From assembly GCA_003694425.1 (NCBI GenBank), contig RFJX01000259.1, positions 1-11,732 on the forward strand: a DNA stretch of 11,732 nucleotides, read 5' to 3'. The notes beneath the pieces are model-generated. The model saw only the letters and a program-made list of their open reading frames with translations, was not told the origin of the DNA and did no database searches. The stretch's first letter is position 1. Every line of letters begins with the position of its first letter. The position numbers were made by a program, and so were the translations under genes. Positions 1 through 7,896 of the stretch are shown piece by piece. Source of the DNA: Gammaproteobacteria bacterium. Lineage in GTDB: Bacteria > Pseudomonadota > Gammaproteobacteria > J113.

Positions 1-492
1 GCCAGCAGCTGCCTGGTCGATGGTCAGCGGGTCAGCAGCACGCGCATCCGCGGCCTGCTGGAGGCGGGGCGGATCGCCGCGGCGGAACGGCTGCTGGGCC
101 ACCCCTACCATATCAGCGGAAGGGTCCAGCAGGGATTCCGGCGGGGGCGCGAGATCGGCTATCCCACCATCAATATCGCCATGCGCCGGCGCCGATCCCC
201 GGTGACCGGGATCTTCGCGGCGAGGGTGCTGGGACTGGAGGAGGGGCCGCACTACGGCGCCGCCTATATCGGCCGCAGGCCGGTGATCGAGGATGATCGC
301 CTGCTGCTGGAGGTACACCTGTTCGATTTCGACCGGGAGTGTTACGGTCGGCACGTGAAGGTGGAGCTGATCGAAAAGATCCGCGAGGAGCGCCCCTTCG
401 CCGACTTCGAGTCGCTGCGGCGGCAGATAGACGAGGATGTCTCCCGGGCGCGCGAGACGGTCCAGAGAACCGAGCCAGGAACGACAAAGTGA
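1..492 (+). CDS. ribF: RibF, bifunctional riboflavin kinase/FAD synthetase, 3' part
   Basis: The frame is open from base 1 and ends at TGA 490-492, giving 163 residues. That is about the C-terminal half of a family protein of roughly 310 residues; the FAD synthetase start is outside the window. The visible part opens with the end of the nucleotidyltransferase domain ([14 protein letters not shown], then [12 protein letters not shown]). The flavokinase domain follows, with the P-T-x-N motif as GYPTINI and the [10 protein letters not shown] strand carrying the expected catalytic Glu. RibF phosphorylates riboflavin to FMN and adenylylates FMN to FAD in the cytosol. The usual G-T-R-P-T loop reads GRRPV here, a mild departure. 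The stop overlaps the ileS GTG by 4 bp, so the two are probably co-translated. Family assignment is secure. Confidence 0.95.
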   Translation, partial: ASSCLVDGQRVSSTRIRGLLEAGRIAAAERLLGHPYHISGRVQQGFRRGREIGYPTINIAMRRRRSPVTGIFAARVLGLEEGPHYGAAYIGRRPVIEDDRLLLEVHLFDFDRECYGRHVKVELIEKIREERPFADFESLRRQIDEDVSRARETVQRTEPGTTK

Positions 493-3320
493 ACGACTAC
501 AAGAAGACCCTCAATCTCCCGCATACCGATTTCCCGATGCGCGGCAATCTGCCGCAGCGCGAACCCGAGCGGCTGGCCCGCTGGCGCGAGGAGCGTCTCT
601 ACGACCGGCTGCGGGAGCTGCGGGCGGGCGCCCCGCGCTACATCCTCCACGACGGCCCCCCCTATGCCAACGGCGACATCCATATCGGCCACGCGGTCAA
701 CAAGGTCCTCAAGGACATCATCGTCAAGGCCCGGACCCTGGACGGGATGGACGCCCCCTATGTGCCGGGCTGGGACTGTCACGGCCTGCCGATCGAGCTG
801 CAGGTGGAGAAGAGCCTGGGCAAGCCGGGGGAGTCGGTCGACCCGGCCCGGTTCCGCGATGCCTGCCGCGCCTATGCCGCCCGCCAGGTGGGCCGTCAGC
901 GCGAGGACTTCATTCGTCTGGGGGTACTCGGGGACTGGGACCGGCCCTATCTGACCATGGACTTCGAGACCGAGGCCGGGATCATCCGGGCCCTCGGCAA
1001 GATCGCGCGGGCGGGTCACCTGCGCAAGGGCTTCAAGCCGGTGCACTGGTGCACCGACTGCCGCTCCGCCCTGGCCGAGGCGGAAGTGGAGTACGAGGAG
1101 AAGGACTCCCCGGCCATCGATGTGCGCTTCGAGGTGCTGGAGGAGGAGGCGCTGATGGCGCGCTGCCATCACATCAACGGCCACGAGGGCGAGGGACCGG
1201 TCTCGGTGGTGATCTGGACCACCACGCCCTGGACCCTGCCGGCCAATCAGGCGGTGGCGTTCAATCCGGAACTGGAGTATTCCCTGGTCCAGTGCGAGGG
1301 GCCCCAGGGCCCGGAGCGGTTGCTGATCGCCGAGGGGCTGCTGAAGGAGTGCATGATGCGCTTCGACATCGACCGCTACCACGTCCTGGCCTATGGCCGG
1401 GGCGAGGACTTCGAGGGGCTGATGCTCCGGCACCCCTTCCTGGAGCGCGAGGTGCCGGTGGTCCTGGCCGATCACGTCACCCTGGAGGCCGGCACCGGCG
1501 CGGTCCACATCGCCCCGGGACACGGCCAGGAGGACTATGCCACGGGATTGCGCTATCACCTGCCGGTGGAGAACCCGGTGGGCGATGACGGCCGCTTCCT
1601 GCCCGATACCCCGCTTTTCGGTGGCCTGAATGTGTTCGAGGCCAACGACCAGGTCATCGCCACCCTCAAGGCCCGCGGTGCCCTCCTGCACGAGGAGCGG
1701 GTCTGCCACAGCTATCCCCACTGCTGGCGCCACAAGATCCCGATCATCTTCCGCGCCACCGCCCAGTGGTTCATCAGCATGGATGCGAAGGGCCTGCGGG
1801 AAAGGGCACTGGAGGCGATCGGCCAGGTCCGGTGGCGGCCCGAATGGGGCGAAGAGCGGATCCGTGCGATGGTCGAGAACCGCCCCGACTGGTGCATTTC
1901 GCGGCAGCGCTTCTGGGGCGTGCCCATCGCCCTGTTCGTGCACCGGGAGAGTGGCGAACTGCACCCGGAGACCGCCACCCTCATCGAGGAGGTGGCGCTG
2001 CGGGTAGAGCGCCACGGCATCGATGCCTGGTTCGAACTCGACCCGGCCGAGCTGCTGGGCGAGGAGGCCGCCGACTACGAGAAGGTCACCGACACCCTCG
2101 ATGTCTGGTTCGATTCCGGGGTCACTCACGAGACGGTGCTGCGCCAGCGGCCGGAGCTGGGCTTCCCGGCCGACCTCTATCTCGAGGGGTCGGATCAGCA
2201 CCGGGGCTGGTTCCAGTCCTCCCTGCTCACCTCGGTCGCGATCAACGGCTGCGCGCCCTATCGCGGGGTGCTGACCCACGGTTTCACCGTCGATGCCTCC
2301 GGTCACAAGATGTCCAAGTCGAAGGGCAACGTGGTGGAGCCGCAGCAGGTGGTGGATCGGCTGGGCGCCGACATCCTGCGGCTGTGGGTGGCGGCCACCG
2401 ACTACAGCGGGGAGATGGCGGTCTCCGACGAGATCCTCAGGCGCATGGCCGACGCCTACCGCCGGATCCGCAACACCGCCCGCTTCCTGCTGGCCAATCT
2501 CCACGGCTTCGATCCGGCCACCGACCTGATCCCCGTCGACCGGATGCTGCCGCTCGACCGCTGGGCGGTCGGCCACGCGCACGGGCTGCAGGAGTCGATC
2601 ACCGTGGCCTATCGCGACTTCGAGTTCCACCGCATCTACCAGCACGTCCACCGCTTCTGCGCCGTGGAACTGGGCGGCTTCTACCTCGACATCATCAAGG
2701 ACCGCCAGTACACCACCCGGGCCGACTCCCTGGCGCGCCGCTCGGCCCAGAGCGCGCTCTACCACGTGATCGAGGCGATGGTGCGCTGGCTGGCGCCGAT
2801 CCTCAGCTTTACCGCCGACGAGATCTGGGAGTACATCCCGGGCCGGCGCGACGCGCATGTCTTCACCGCCACCTGGTACGAGGCGCTGGCCCCGCTGCCG
2901 GAGGAGGGGACCTTCGGCCACGACTACTGGCAGCGGGTGATCCGGGTCCGCGGCGAGGTCAACCGGGCGCTGGAGACGGTACGCGCCGCCGGCGGGATCG
3001 GCTCCTCTCTGGACGCGGAAGTGGACATCTGGTGCGGGGAACCCTGGCATTCCACCCTGGACGCCCTGGAGGATGAGCTGCGCTTCGTCCTCATCACCTC
3101 CGATGCCCGCCTCCATCGGGCCGACGGCCGGCCCGACACCGCCGCCCCCGCCGAGGAGATCGAGGGGCTCTGGATCCAGGTCACCCCGTCGGAGCATCCC
3201 AAGTGCGTGCGCTGCTGGCACCACCGCGAGGACGTGGGGGCGGACCCGCGTCACCCGCAACTGTGCGGGCGCTGCGTGGAGAATGTCGAGGGCGAGGGCG
3301 AACAGCGCCGCTATGCCTGA
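489..3320 (+). CDS. ileS: Isoleucyl-tRNA synthetase
   Basis: This class I aminoacyl-tRNA synthetase charges tRNA-Ile in the cytosol. I chose GTG 489, which gives 943 residues (E. coli 938). The protein then starts [17 protein letters not shown] as in the family, and AGGA at 477-480 lies 8 bp upstream. An upstream ATG in frame would only add residues overlapping ribF. Seen: HIGH at residues 65-68, KMSKS at 607-611, and the CP1 editing domain with T244-T246 ([12 protein letters not shown]) and D349 (HGQEDY). A C-terminal zinc finger has Cys 906, 909, 926 and 929. All sites for activation, editing and zinc binding are intact. The gene overlaps ribF by 4 bp (GTGA) and lspA by 8 bp, so it is the middle of a coupled operon. 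The zinc finger is the bacterial type. Confidence 0.98.
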   Translation: MNDYKKTLNLPHTDFPMRGNLPQREPERLARWREERLYDRLRELRAGAPRYILHDGPPYANGDIHIGHAVNKVLKDIIVKARTLDGMDAPYVPGWDCHGLPIELQVEKSLGKPGESVDPARFRDACRAYAARQVGRQREDFIRLGVLGDWDRPYLTMDFETEAGIIRALGKIARAGHLRKGFKPVHWCTDCRSALAEAEVEYEEKDSPAIDVRFEVLEEEALMARCHHINGHEGEGPVSVVIWTTTPWTLPANQAVAFNPELEYSLVQCEGPQGPERLLIAEGLLKECMMRFDIDRYHVLAYGRGEDFEGLMLRHPFLEREVPVVLADHVTLEAGTGAVHIAPGHGQEDYATGLRYHLPVENPVGDDGRFLPDTPLFGGLNVFEANDQVIATLKARGALLHEERVCHSYPHCWRHKIPIIFRATAQWFISMDAKGLRERALEAIGQVRWRPEWGEERIRAMVENRPDWCISRQRFWGVPIALFVHRESGELHPETATLIEEVALRVERHGIDAWFELDPAELLGEEAADYEKVTDTLDVWFDSGVTHETVLRQRPELGFPADLYLEGSDQHRGWFQSSLLTSVAINGCAPYRGVLTHGFTVDASGHKMSKSKGNVVEPQQVVDRLGADILRLWVAATDYSGEMAVSDEILRRMADAYRRIRNTARFLLANLHGFDPATDLIPVDRMLPLDRWAVGHAHGLQESITVAYRDFEFHRIYQHVHRFCAVELGGFYLDIIKDRQYTTRADSLARRSAQSALYHVIEAMVRWLAPILSFTADEIWEYIPGRRDAHVFTATWYEALAPLPEEGTFGHDYWQRVIRVRGEVNRALETVRAAGGIGSSLDAEVDIWCGEPWHSTLDALEDELRFVLITSDARLHRADGRPDTAAPAEEIEGLWIQVTPSEHPKCVRCWHHREDVGADPRHPQLCGRCVENVEGEGEQRRYA

Positions 3321-3810
3321 GGGCACCGGATGGGGGCTGCGCTGGCTCTGGCTGTCGGCGGTGGTGGTGGCGCTGGACCAGCTCAGCAAGTGGCTGGCCA
3401 CGCGGCTGCTCGACCCCCATCAGCCGGTCACCCTGACCGCCTGGTTCGATCTGACCCTGATGTACAACCGCGGCGCGGCCTTCAGCTTCCTCAGCGGGGC
3501 CGGTGGCTGGCAGCGCTGGCTGTTCGTGGCGCTGGCGCTGGTCATCGGCGCGGTGCTGGTCGCCTGGCTGCGGCACTGTCGGCCGGGCGAGCGCTGGGTC
3601 CCCGCGGCGCTGGCCCTGGTTCTGGGCGGGGCAGCAGGCAATCTCATCGACCGTCTGCTCCACGGCAAGGTGGTGGACTTCATCGTCTGGCACTACCGGG
3701 ACTGGTACTGGCCGGCCTTCAACCTGGCCGACTCCGCCATCAGCGCCGGTGCCGTGATGCTGATCCTCGATGGCCTGCTGCTGCAGCGGAGGCGGCCGCC
3801 GGACCGCTGA
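3313..3810 (+). CDS. lspA: Lipoprotein signal peptidase (signal peptidase II)
   Basis: LspA is an inner-membrane aspartyl protease that removes signal peptides from diacylglyceryl-modified prolipoproteins. ATG 3313 gives 165 residues, the normal length. Four membrane segments are seen at about 10-27, 67-86, 94-112 and 136-156. The catalytic dyad is present: D122 in VVDFIVWH and D140 in FNLADSAIS. The family motifs [10 protein letters not shown] (51-60) and GNLIDR (109-114) are also present. The start overlaps the end of ileS by 8 bp, and no good Shine-Dalgarno sequence sits at the right distance (the nearest GAGGG is about 14 bp upstream). Translation therefore probably depends on ribosomes finishing ileS. 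It is the last gene of the ribF-ileS-lspA run; a hairpin and a new promoter follow. Confidence 0.97.
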   Translation: MPEGTGWGLRWLWLSAVVVALDQLSKWLATRLLDPHQPVTLTAWFDLTLMYNRGAAFSFLSGAGGWQRWLFVALALVIGAVLVAWLRHCRPGERWVPAALALVLGGAAGNLIDRLLHGKVVDFIVWHYRDWYWPAFNLADSAISAGAVMLILDGLLLQRRRPPDR

Positions 3811-3815
3811 AGCCG

Positions 3816-3837
3816 GCCCGCCCCGCGGCCGGCGGGC
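3816..3837 (+). terminator. GC-rich hairpin after lspA, possible weak terminator
   Basis: GCCCGCC (3816-3822) and GGCGGGC (3831-3837) form a 7-bp perfect stem around an 8-base loop, starting 6 bp after the lspA stop. No T-tract follows, so it is not a standard intrinsic terminator. It could attenuate read-through into ispH or protect the lspA 3' end. Role inferred from position only. Confidence 0.3.
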
Positions 3838-3841
3838 ATGG

Positions 3842-3870
3842 TTGACAGGGAACCGGCCACGCCGTAGGGT
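3842..3870 (+). promoter_or_regulatory. Sigma70-type promoter upstream of ispH
   Basis: TTGACA (3842-3847) is a perfect -35 hexamer. After a 17-bp spacer comes TAGGGT (3865-3870), which keeps the three most conserved -10 bases (T1, A2, T6). Transcription would begin near 3877, giving a leader of about 25 bases before the ispH ATG at 3903. An inverted repeat, GGAACC (3849-3854) and GGTTCC (3869-3874), brackets the spacer and overlaps the -10, so a repressor site is possible. This suggests that ispH and the kinase downstream can be transcribed apart from ribF-ileS-lspA. Confidence 0.65.
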
Positions 3871-3902
3871 TCCGGCAGTTTCCTTGCCATCACGAGTCCC
3901 CG

Positions 3903-4865
3903 ATGAGAGAGATCCAGCTGGCCAATCCCCGCGGCTTCTGCGCCGGCGTCCATCGCGCAATCGGTATCGTAGAACGCGCCCTGGAGCTGTTCGGCAGCCC
4001 GGTCTACGTGCGCCACGAGGTGGTCCACAACAAGTTCGTGGTGGACGGCCTGCGCCAGAAGGGGGCGGTCTTCGTGGAGGAGCTGGACGAGGTGCCGGAC
4101 GGCGCGGTGGTGATCTTCAGCGCCCACGGGGTGGCCAAGGCGGTGCGCGAGGAGGCGGCCAGGCGAGAGCTCAAGGTCTATGACGCCATCTGCCCGCTGG
4201 TGACCAAGGTCCACATGGAGGTCGACCGCTACCAGGAGGAGGGCCGCGAGTGCATCCTCATCGGCCATGCCGGCCACCCCGAGGTGGAGGGGACCCTCGG
4301 CCAGTACAAGCGGGAGGACGGCGTCGGCGGCATGTACCTGGTGGAATCGGTGGAGGATGTGGAGCGGCTTGAGGTCAAGGACCCGGAACACCTGGCCTAC
4401 GTCACCCAGACCACCCTCTCGATGGACGACACCGCCCAGGTGATCGACGCCCTGCGCCGCCGCTTCCCGAAGATCCACGGACCCAAGAAGGAAGACATCT
4501 GCTACGCGACCCAGAACCGGCAGGACGCGGTGAAGCGGCTGGCGCAGACCTGCGACCTGGTACTGGTGGTCGGTTCCCGCAACAGCTCCAATTCCAACCG
4601 CCTGCAGGAGATCGCCAGGAAGCATGGGATCCCGGCCTACCTGATAGACGGGCCCGACGAGATCGACCCCGCCTGGCTGGAGGGCAGGAAACGGATCGGG
4701 GTGACGGCCGGGGCCTCCGCCCCCGAGGTCCTGGTGCGCCAGGTGATCGATCGTCTGCGCGCCCTCGACGGCTTCGAGGTGCGGGAGCTCGACGGCATCC
4801 CGGAGAAGGTGGTCTTCAGCCTGCCCCGGGAGCTGGCTCCCAGGGAAGAGTCCGTCGGGTCCTGA
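3903..4865 (+). CDS. ispH: 4-hydroxy-3-methylbut-2-enyl diphosphate reductase (LytB/IspH)
   Basis: IspH is the last MEP-pathway enzyme: it reduces HMBPP to IPP and DMAPP with an iron-sulfur cluster in the cytosol. ATG 3903 gives 320 residues, a normal length, and the family N-terminus [15 protein letters not shown]. The three cluster cysteines are C13, C97 ([11 protein letters not shown]) and C200. The active-site [11 protein letters not shown] includes H125 and E127. [11 protein letters not shown] and the [11 protein letters not shown] substrate loop are present. The Shine-Dalgarno signal is weak (only a GAG close to the start), and a promoter lies in the preceding gap. fkpB, often found between lspA and ispH in gammaproteobacteria, is missing. 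The kinase gene follows after 31 bp and is probably in the same transcript. Confidence 0.98.
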   Translation: MREIQLANPRGFCAGVHRAIGIVERALELFGSPVYVRHEVVHNKFVVDGLRQKGAVFVEELDEVPDGAVVIFSAHGVAKAVREEAARRELKVYDAICPLVTKVHMEVDRYQEEGRECILIGHAGHPEVEGTLGQYKREDGVGGMYLVESVEDVERLEVKDPEHLAYVTQTTLSMDDTAQVIDALRRRFPKIHGPKKEDICYATQNRQDAVKRLAQTCDLVLVVGSRNSSNSNRLQEIARKHGIPAYLIDGPDEIDPAWLEGRKRIGVTAGASAPEVLVRQVIDRLRALDGFEVRELDGIPEKVVFSLPRELAPREESVGS

Positions 4866-4882
4866 ACCGGCCCACCATCTCC

Positions 4883-4890
4883 GAGGAGGT
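4883..4890 (+). promoter_or_regulatory. Strong ribosome binding site of the PfkB-family kinase
   Basis: GAGGAGGT at 4883-4890 lies 6 bp before ATG 4897. It is the strongest Shine-Dalgarno match seen in this window and fixes the kinase start. It contrasts with the weak sites of lspA, ispH and pgaC. Confidence 0.8.
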
Positions 4891-4896
4891 CAGAAA

Positions 4897-5841
4897 ATGT
4901 CCGCACTGATCTGCGGTTCCTTCGCCTATGACAACATCATGGTCTTTCCCGACCGCTTCCGGAACCACATCCTGCCCGACAAGATCCACATCCTCAACGT
5001 CTCCTTCCTGGTCCCGGAACTGCGCCGCGAGTTCGGCGGCTGCGCCGGCAACATCGCCTACAATCTGAAGCAGCTCGGCGGCACGCCGTTGCCGATGGGT
5101 ACGGTGGGAAGCGACTTCGAGCCCTATGCCCGCTGGCTGGACCAGTGCGGCATCGACACCAGCCACCTCACCGTGATCGAGGAGGCCTTCACCGCCCAGG
5201 CCTTCATCACCACCGACCTGGACGACAACCAGATCACCGCCTTCCATCCCGGGGCGATGAACTTCGCCCATCACAACCGGGTGGAGGAGGCGGTGGGGGT
5301 CAGGATCGGCATCGTCGCCCCGGACGGGAGGGAGGGCATGATCGAGCATGCCCGCCAGTTCGCCGAGGCCGGCATACCCTTCATCTTCGATCCCGGCCAG
5401 GGCCTGCCGATGTTCAACGGCGACGAACTCAAGGAATTCATCCATCTCGCCACCTGGGTCACGGTCAACGACTACGAGTGGCAGCTCATGCACGACCGGA
5501 CCGGCTGGAGCGAGGCGCGGGTGCTGGAACAGGTGGAGGCCCTGGTGGTCACCCGTGGCGGGGAGGGGGCCGAGGTTCACGCCCGGGAGGGCTGCCTGAA
5601 GGTGCCGGCCGCCCGGGTGGGCACGGTGCTGGACCCCACCGGTTGCGGCGACGCCTTCCGCGCCGGCCTGCTCTACGGCCTGGAGCGGGGGATCCCCTGG
5701 GAGGTCACCGCGCGCCTGGCGGCGGTGCTCGGGGCCATCAAGGTCGAACACCACGGCACCCAGAACCACCAGTTCGATCTGGATCTGGCCCTGCAGCGCT
5801 ACCGCGAGAGCTACGGCGAGGTCCCTGCCTCCCTGGGGTGA
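4897..5841 (+). CDS. PfkB/ribokinase-family kinase (sugar or adenosine kinase)
   Basis: This is a 314-residue cytosolic kinase of the PfkB family, which phosphorylates sugars or nucleosides with ATP. Seen: the N-terminal strand ALICGSFAYDN with D12, which in relatives contacts the substrate hydroxyls. The first PfkB signature region is REFGGCAGNIAYNL (residues 45-57). The second signature, DPTGCGDAF (246-254), carries catalytic base D252 and the anion hole. VTRGGEGAEV is the usual ATP-site strand. The lid reads HILPDKIHILNVSFLVP. Annotation pipelines often call such proteins adenosine kinase or carbohydrate kinase; substrate cannot be settled from sequence. It follows ispH by 31 bp and probably shares its promoter. 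It is the last plus-strand gene and ends 37 bp before the convergent pgaD stop. Confidence 0.9.
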   Translation: MSALICGSFAYDNIMVFPDRFRNHILPDKIHILNVSFLVPELRREFGGCAGNIAYNLKQLGGTPLPMGTVGSDFEPYARWLDQCGIDTSHLTVIEEAFTAQAFITTDLDDNQITAFHPGAMNFAHHNRVEEAVGVRIGIVAPDGREGMIEHARQFAEAGIPFIFDPGQGLPMFNGDELKEFIHLATWVTVNDYEWQLMHDRTGWSEARVLEQVEALVVTRGGEGAEVHAREGCLKVPAARVGTVLDPTGCGDAFRAGLLYGLERGIPWEVTARLAAVLGAIKVEHHGTQNHQFDLDLALQRYRESYGEVPASLG

Positions 5842-5878
5842 GGACCGCCGGACCGGACAGGGAGCAGGGCGGCCCCGG

Positions 5879-6394
5879 TCAGGCCACGCGTGTCCTGCCC
5901 TCCACGACTGTGTCCACGGGCCGGTGGAGGACCGGCAGGTGCTTGACCGGCTCGAGCCGGTCGATGGCGGTGATCCGGGCCTCCTTGTCGTGGTGGACCC
6001 GCAGCCGCCTGGTCTGCTGACAGGCCTCCAGCTGCGCAGGATCGATCCCGAATCGCGTCGCCAGCTCCTCCGTGGTCACGGGCGGCATGCCTTGGCGCCG
6101 GTCCACCCCGCGAAAGCGCAGCCAGTTGTAGATCGCCCAGCCCAGGTAGATGCCCGAGAGCAGCGCGATGACGGCGGCGTAGATACCGAGCAGTTCCAAC
6201 AGCCCCTTGTAACCCTCGAGCACGATCATGTGCCGGTAGAAGAGCTGGATCCCCAGTGACCAGGCGGCCAGGCTGATCAGCGGCAGCCAGAGATAGACAT
6301 AGGCCAGCCAGGCCAGCAGCGTGAGCAGGCCGTAGCCGTAGCGGCTGCGCCAGTCCTGCAGCTCCGGACGCTCGATGACGAGGTCGCGCCTCAT
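5879..6394 (-). CDS. pgaD: PgaD-like subunit of the PNAG synthase
   Basis: PgaD is a small inner-membrane protein that pairs with PgaC; in E. coli both are needed for c-di-GMP-stimulated PNAG synthesis. ATG 6394 overlaps the pgaC stop by 4 bp (ATGA), which fixes the start. The product has 171 residues. Two membrane segments lie at about 20-48 and 66-92, followed by YNWLRFRG (89-96), a family hallmark, then a cytoplasmic tail with LRVHHDKEARI (131-141). E. coli PgaD has 137 residues; the excess includes a basic tail after residue 148 (EPVKHLPVLHRPVDTVVEG) with no recognised match. The family evolves fast, so the call rests on topology, the YNxLRF motif and position after pgaC. It converges on the kinase gene with only 37 bp between stops. 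Confidence 0.88.
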   Translation of the reverse strand: MRRDLVIERPELQDWRSRYGYGLLTLLAWLAYVYLWLPLISLAAWSLGIQLFYRHMIVLEGYKGLLELLGIYAAVIALLSGIYLGWAIYNWLRFRGVDRRQGMPPVTTEELATRFGIDPAQLEACQQTRRLRVHHDKEARITAIDRLEPVKHLPVLHRPVDTVVEGRTRVA

Positions 6395-7668
6395 GACGCC
6401 TGCTCCGTGCCGAGCCCGCGGTCCGGGCTCACCCACACCGCCCGGCTCCCCCGCCTGCGGGTGATGGCCCGGTAGAGCCCGGCGATGGTGGTGGTCATGT
6501 TGAGGACCCAGTAGGCCATGGGGTACCAGATCATCCAGTAGAGGTAACGCTTGTTGCCCTGTTCGTAGCGGCTGTCGATCAGCAGCGAGACGAGGAACTG
6601 GAGCAGGCAGGTGAAACCCAGCACCACCCCGGTCCAGCCCGGCAGCAGGGTCGGGACGCGGAGGATCTCCGGCAGTTCGACCAGCTTGCCGGCGCCCCAC
6701 AGCAGCACGGTGACGCCGATCACGTGGGCCCAGAAGATGCTCGTGGCCAGCTCCAGATAGACCGCCCACATGCGGCGCTTGCGCCAGTTGAAGAGGTCGC
6801 GGAAATACTTCAGCAGGACCTCGGCCCCGCCCTGGGCCCAGCGGACCCGCTGGCGCCACAGCCCCTTCAGGGTCTCCGGCATCAGGATCCAGCACAGGGC
6901 GTTCGGCTCATAGCGCACGTCCCAGTGATCGAGCTGCAGCTTCCAGGAGATGTCGATGTCCTCGGTGATCATGTCGTCGCTCCAGTAGCCCACCCGGTGC
7001 AGGGCCGACTTGCGGAAGGCGGCGATGACCCCGGAGACGGTGAAGATCCGCCCGTAGATGCGCTGGGCCCGCTTGATGAGTCCGATGATGGAGGAGAATT
7101 CACCGACCTGGACCTTGCCCAGCAGGGTGGAGCGGTTGCGGATCCGGGGGTTACCGGTCACCGCCCCGACCCTGGGCCCGGTGATGAAGTGGCGCATCAT
7201 CCACTGCACCGCGTTGGGATCCAGCAGGGCGTCACCGTCGATGCAGACCAGGAACTCGTTGGGCGAGAGCAGCGCCCCGGTGATCAGGCCCACTGCCTTG
7301 CCCTGGTTCTCCGCCAGGTGGACCACCCGCAGCCGGGCGTGTTGCTCACAGAGCTGATCGAGGATGGCGCCGGTCTCGTCGCTGCTGCCGTCGTTGATGG
7401 CGATGACCTCGAAGTCGGGATAGCGCTGGGCCAGTGCCCAGGCGATGGTCTCGCGCACGTTCTCCCCCTCGTTGTGACAGGGGACGAGGATGGAGACCGG
7501 CGGATACTCAGGCAGCGGCGGCGGGTTGTCGATGCCGCGGGCGCGGTCGCGGCGCTCCCAGTGGAGGAAATACCAGATCCCGCCCACCATCCACAGGTAG
7601 GCCATGAACAGCGGGTAGTAGAAGGCGAAGCCGAACAGGGCGTCGTGCAGTGTCTTGATCCAGTTCAT
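6391..7668 (-). CDS. pgaC: PgaC, poly-beta-1,6-N-acetylglucosamine synthase (GT2)
   Basis: PgaC is an inner-membrane processive glycosyltransferase that polymerises GlcNAc from UDP-GlcNAc. The product has 425 residues (E. coli 441). An N-terminal membrane segment (about 15-35) leads into the GT2 domain. Its catalytic marks are all present: D93 in INDGSSDET, D144-G-D146 in VCIDGDALLD, T235-E-D237 in MITEDIDISW, and QRVRW at 273-277. Further membrane segments lie at about 305-325, 345-364 and 378-400, and the protein ends near the family motif WVSPDRG. The start is the first ATG after an in-frame TGA just upstream. I see no Shine-Dalgarno sequence within 15 bp of it. The gene is separated from pgaB by 251 bp but coupled to pgaD by ATGA, so pgaCD may have its own promoter. 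Confidence 0.97.
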   Translation of the reverse strand: MNWIKTLHDALFGFAFYYPLFMAYLWMVGGIWYFLHWERRDRARGIDNPPPLPEYPPVSILVPCHNEGENVRETIAWALAQRYPDFEVIAINDGSSDETGAILDQLCEQHARLRVVHLAENQGKAVGLITGALLSPNEFLVCIDGDALLDPNAVQWMMRHFITGPRVGAVTGNPRIRNRSTLLGKVQVGEFSSIIGLIKRAQRIYGRIFTVSGVIAAFRKSALHRVGYWSDDMITEDIDISWKLQLDHWDVRYEPNALCWILMPETLKGLWRQRVRWAQGGAEVLLKYFRDLFNWRKRRMWAVYLELATSIFWAHVIGVTVLLWGAGKLVELPEILRVPTLLPGWTGVVLGFTCLLQFLVSLLIDSRYEQGNKRYLYWMIWYPMAYWVLNMTTTIAGLYRAITRRRGSRAVWVSPDRGLGTEQAS

Positions 7669-7773
7669 TGTTGTTCTTGGTCAAGGTGGCGGGGCCCGCG
7701 GGTCCCTCTCCTTCAGGTCTATCGACCGGCAGCGCCATGACTTGAGCCTCTGGTACTCCTTTGCAATCAATCT
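7669..7773 (-). promoter_or_regulatory. Probable pgaC 5' leader with GGA motifs
   Basis: If the candidate promoter is right, about 105 bases of untranslated leader precede pgaC. On the minus strand it holds GGA at 7759-7757, 7711-7709 and 7705-7703, the last two inside GAAGGAGAGGGACC. GGA is the core of CsrA binding sites, and CsrA represses pga translation in E. coli through a leader rich in such sites. A GC hairpin (CGCGGGCCCCG area, about 7690-7700) follows them. An out-of-frame ATG at 7738 opens a short reading frame that runs past the pgaC start. No Shine-Dalgarno sequence directly precedes pgaC. Regulation by CsrA is inference only. Confidence 0.35.
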
Positions 7774-7779
7774 GTTATT

Positions 7780-7809
7780 AATATATGCATTATTCATGCC
7801 TGGTGTCTT
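7780..7809 (-). promoter_or_regulatory. Candidate promoter for pgaCD
   Basis: On the minus strand, AAGACA (7809-7804) is followed after 18 bp by TATATT (7785-7780). They match the sigma70 -35 at 4 of 6 and the -10 at 5 of 6. The -10 sits in the most AT-rich stretch of the window: bases 7761-7790 have 7 G/C of 30. Transcription would begin near 7773. The two direct repeats just upstream are placed as activator sites would be. Confidence 0.5.
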
Positions 7810-7821
7810 TGAGTGGGGATC

Positions 7822-7872
7822 TGTGACGGAGTTCGCGATCCATTGCCAGAAGTGTGACGCAGTTCACAATCC
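7822..7872. repeat. Pair of 20-bp imperfect direct repeats, 31-bp period
   Basis: TGTGACGGAGTTCGCGATCC (7822-7841) and TGTGACGCAGTTCACAATCC (7853-7872) agree at 17 of 20 positions. They start 31 bp apart, close to three helical turns, so a protein bound at both would face the same side of the DNA. Agreement extends past any palindromic core into ATCC and the central bases. They may be regulator sites for pgaC or repeats from the end of a mobile element. Confidence 0.8.
7853..7868. promoter_or_regulatory. CRP-family binding box (TGTGA-N6-TCACA)
   Basis: TGTGACGCAGTTCACA matches the CRP/Vfr/Clp half-site consensus TGTGA-N6-TCACA at all ten positions. The partner repeat at 7822-7837 reads TGTGA-N6-TCGCG, matching 8 of 10. 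The boxes are centred about 57 and 88 bp upstream of the predicted pgaC transcription start, a range compatible with activation from upstream. Which regulator would bind is not known from this window. Confidence 0.5.
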
Positions 7873-7882
7873 CGCCGGCGGG
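7871..7882. repeat. Perfect 12-bp palindrome CCCGCCGGCGGG
   Basis: A perfect palindrome at 7871-7882 abuts the end of the second 20-bp repeat. It could fold as RNA only weakly because it has no loop, so a DNA-binding role is as likely. In GC-rich DNA such a palindrome may also be chance. Confidence 0.4.
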
Positions 7883-7896
7883 CGGCCCAAGGAGGG

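Noticed and set aside
437..1588. 383-codon plus-strand frame inside ileS
   Set aside because: Off-frame shadow of ileS, dominated by Gly, Arg and Pro. The same holds for 1766-3076 and the other internal frames.
342..3401. 1019-codon open frame antisense to ileS
   Set aside because: It lies opposite a complete ileS with every catalytic motif. The translation is a low-complexity mix typical of the complementary frame of GC-rich genes, with no recognisable domain.
5842..5878. Bidirectional terminator between the kinase and pgaD
   Set aside because: The 37 bp between the convergent stops are GC-rich with short imperfect complementarity (GACC/GGTC). I found no convincing stem with a T-tract on either strand.
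7508..7738. 76-codon minus-strand frame starting in the pgaC leader
   Set aside because: Mostly an off-frame reading of pgaC. Kept only as a possible upstream frame affecting pgaC translation, not as a gene.
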